Positions 21,784 through 22,698 of a DNA stretch of 22,698 bases are shown one piece after another. Every line of letters starts with the position of its first letter. The stretch's first letter is position 1. This DNA comes from Fidelibacterota bacterium. GTDB taxonomy: Bacteria > Fidelibacterota > UBA2242. Both the position numbers and the translations under genes were made by a program. The notes under the pieces are model-generated. The model was not told the origin of the DNA, did no database searches, and saw nothing but the letters and a program-made list of their open reading frames with translations. The DNA is taken from assembly GCA_023229045.1 (NCBI GenBank), contig JALOAB010000015.1, positions 1-22,698 on the forward strand, read 5' to 3'.

Positions 21784-22698
21784 GGCAAACAATTAAAATC
21801 GGTCTGGCTCAGATCAATCCGATCCTAGGCGCGCTGGACGGCAACACCGCCAAGATAAAGGCCTTTATCCAGGATGCCGAACGGCAAAAGATCGATCTGC
21901 TGATTTTTCCGGAACTGGCAATCACCGGCTATTCACCTCAGGATTTATTGCTAGACAAACCCTTCGTCGACGGAAATTTATCCTGCCTTAATAAAATCAT
22001 CGAAGCCAGCGTAAGTTCGATGGTCGTGGTGCTTGGCTTTGTCGACGTCGAAAACGGCAAATTGTTCAACGCCGCCGCGGTCATCAAAGCCGGTCAACTA
22101 GTTGCGAAAAGATATAAATCGCTGTTGCCGAATTATGACGTTTTCGACGAACGCCGTTATTTCATGCCAGCCAGTCAGAATCAGCCGATCGATATTGAAA
22201 TCGGCGGACGAGCCACTCGATTGGGCGTCGAAATCTGTGAAGACCTATGGGACACCAACCATAATATTAAGGTCAGCGAACAATTGGTAAAAAGCGGCGC
22301 CGAACTGATCGTCAATATTTCGGCTTCTCCATATGAATATGACAAGCGTGACCGGCGCAGACAATTAGTTCTCGAAAAAGTGAAACAGCTAGGCCGACCA
22401 TTTATTCTGGTCAATCTGATTGGCGGGCGCGATGAACTGGTATTCGACGGCAATTCCTTTGCGCTGGATGCCCATGGAACAATGATCGGCTGGGGCGAAG
22501 AGTTCAAAGAAACCCTTACCGCATTCGATCTGGATCTGGCAACCGGACGCGGCGCCGGAATGTCCTGGCCGGAAATTCAACGCGAAGCCAGCATTTTTCA
22601 AGCGCTGGTATTGGGTGTGCATGATTATTTTCACAAGACCGGCGGTCGCACAGCCCTTATCGGATTGAGCGGCGGGATTGATTCAGCCCTGGTCGCCA
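21780..22698 (+). CDS. nadE: glutamine-dependent NAD synthetase, 3' end missing
   Basis: Two-domain enzyme that amidates nicotinic acid adenine dinucleotide with ammonia from glutamine, the last step of NAD synthesis. I translated 306 codons before the window ends. The nitrilase-type glutaminase domain shows the triad: E45 in FPELAITGYSPQDLL, K113 in KRYKSLLPNYDVFDE and C153 in GVEICEDLW. The synthetase domain begins near residue 290 with the PP-loop GLSGGIDSAL, where the window stops. No ATG fits: the frame opens at TTG 21780, sharing TTGA with the acylphosphatase stop, and the family-typical IKIGLAQINP follows directly. Coupled translation with acyP is therefore likely. Confidence 0.94.
   Translation, partial: MRQTIKIGLAQINPILGALDGNTAKIKAFIQDAERQKIDLLIFPELAITGYSPQDLLLDKPFVDGNLSCLNKIIEASVSSMVVVLGFVDVENGKLFNAAAVIKAGQLVAKRYKSLLPNYDVFDERRYFMPASQNQPIDIEIGGRATRLGVEICEDLWDTNHNIKVSEQLVKSGAELIVNISASPYEYDKRDRRRQLVLEKVKQLGRPFILVNLIGGRDELVFDGNSFALDAHGTMIGWGEEFKETLTAFDLDLATGRGAGMSWPEIQREASIFQALVLGVHDYFHKTGGRTALIGLSGGIDSALVA

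Overview
The window reads as a chromosomal segment of an uncultured diderm (Gram-negative-type) bacterium with roughly balanced base composition and dense gene packing. Three things point to an outer membrane: an LptE-like lipoprotein, a second lipoprotein with a beta-rich body, and a huge exported protein ending in what looks like a beta-barrel. The pairing of a stand-alone sigma-54-type AAA+ regulator directly in front of lptE is an arrangement I remember from Bacteroidetes, so an affiliation somewhere in the FCB superphylum (possibly a candidate phylum outside Bacteroidetes) is my best guess; this is inference, not proof. There are no rRNA, tRNA, phage, IS or CRISPR features that I can support, and no gene-free stretch longer than about 300 bases.

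Layout. (1) 1-1251, minus: 5' part of a class V aminotransferase/cysteine-desulfurase-like gene that runs off the left edge. (2) 1476-4364, plus: a small beta-rich lipoprotein and uvrB, separated by an intergenic patch with two palindromes inside a short direct repeat. (3) 9348-4467, minus: a tightly packed operon of an exported HExxH peptidase/beta-propeller/barrel protein, a PrsW-type intramembrane protease and a cation-diffusion-facilitator-like protein with an altered metal site. (4) 10478-9504, minus: a membrane-anchored protein made almost entirely of 24 DFQ-centred nonapeptide repeats; it is the most unusual gene here. (5) 16337-10634, minus: an anti-sigma kinase (HATPase), a STAS antagonist, a STAS fusion protein, a permease fused to two substrate-binding domains, and the matching ABC ATPase. 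(6) 16621-22698, plus: purD, a sigma-54-type regulator, lptE, asnS, a LOG-like protein, acylphosphatase and the start of nadE, mostly with overlapping or nearly touching ends.

How the genes fit together. Regions 4 and 5 lie on one strand and could form one functional unit: a partner-switching cassette (kinase plus two STAS proteins) next to an ABC importer of the TrpXYZ/branched-chain type in which permease and tandem binding domains are one polypeptide, followed by the repeat protein with its own strong ribosome binding site. No sigma factor and no PP2C phosphatase are visible, so the output of the switch is not in the window. Region 3 couples two different proteases with a transporter-like protein in overlapping frames and looks like an envelope proteolysis unit. 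Region 6 is mainly housekeeping: purine synthesis, asparaginyl-tRNA charging, NAD synthesis and LPS assembly. Candidates for something undescribed are the DFQ repeat protein, the permease-SBP-SBP fusion with its STAS/HATPase neighbours, and the peptidase-PrsW-CDF operon.
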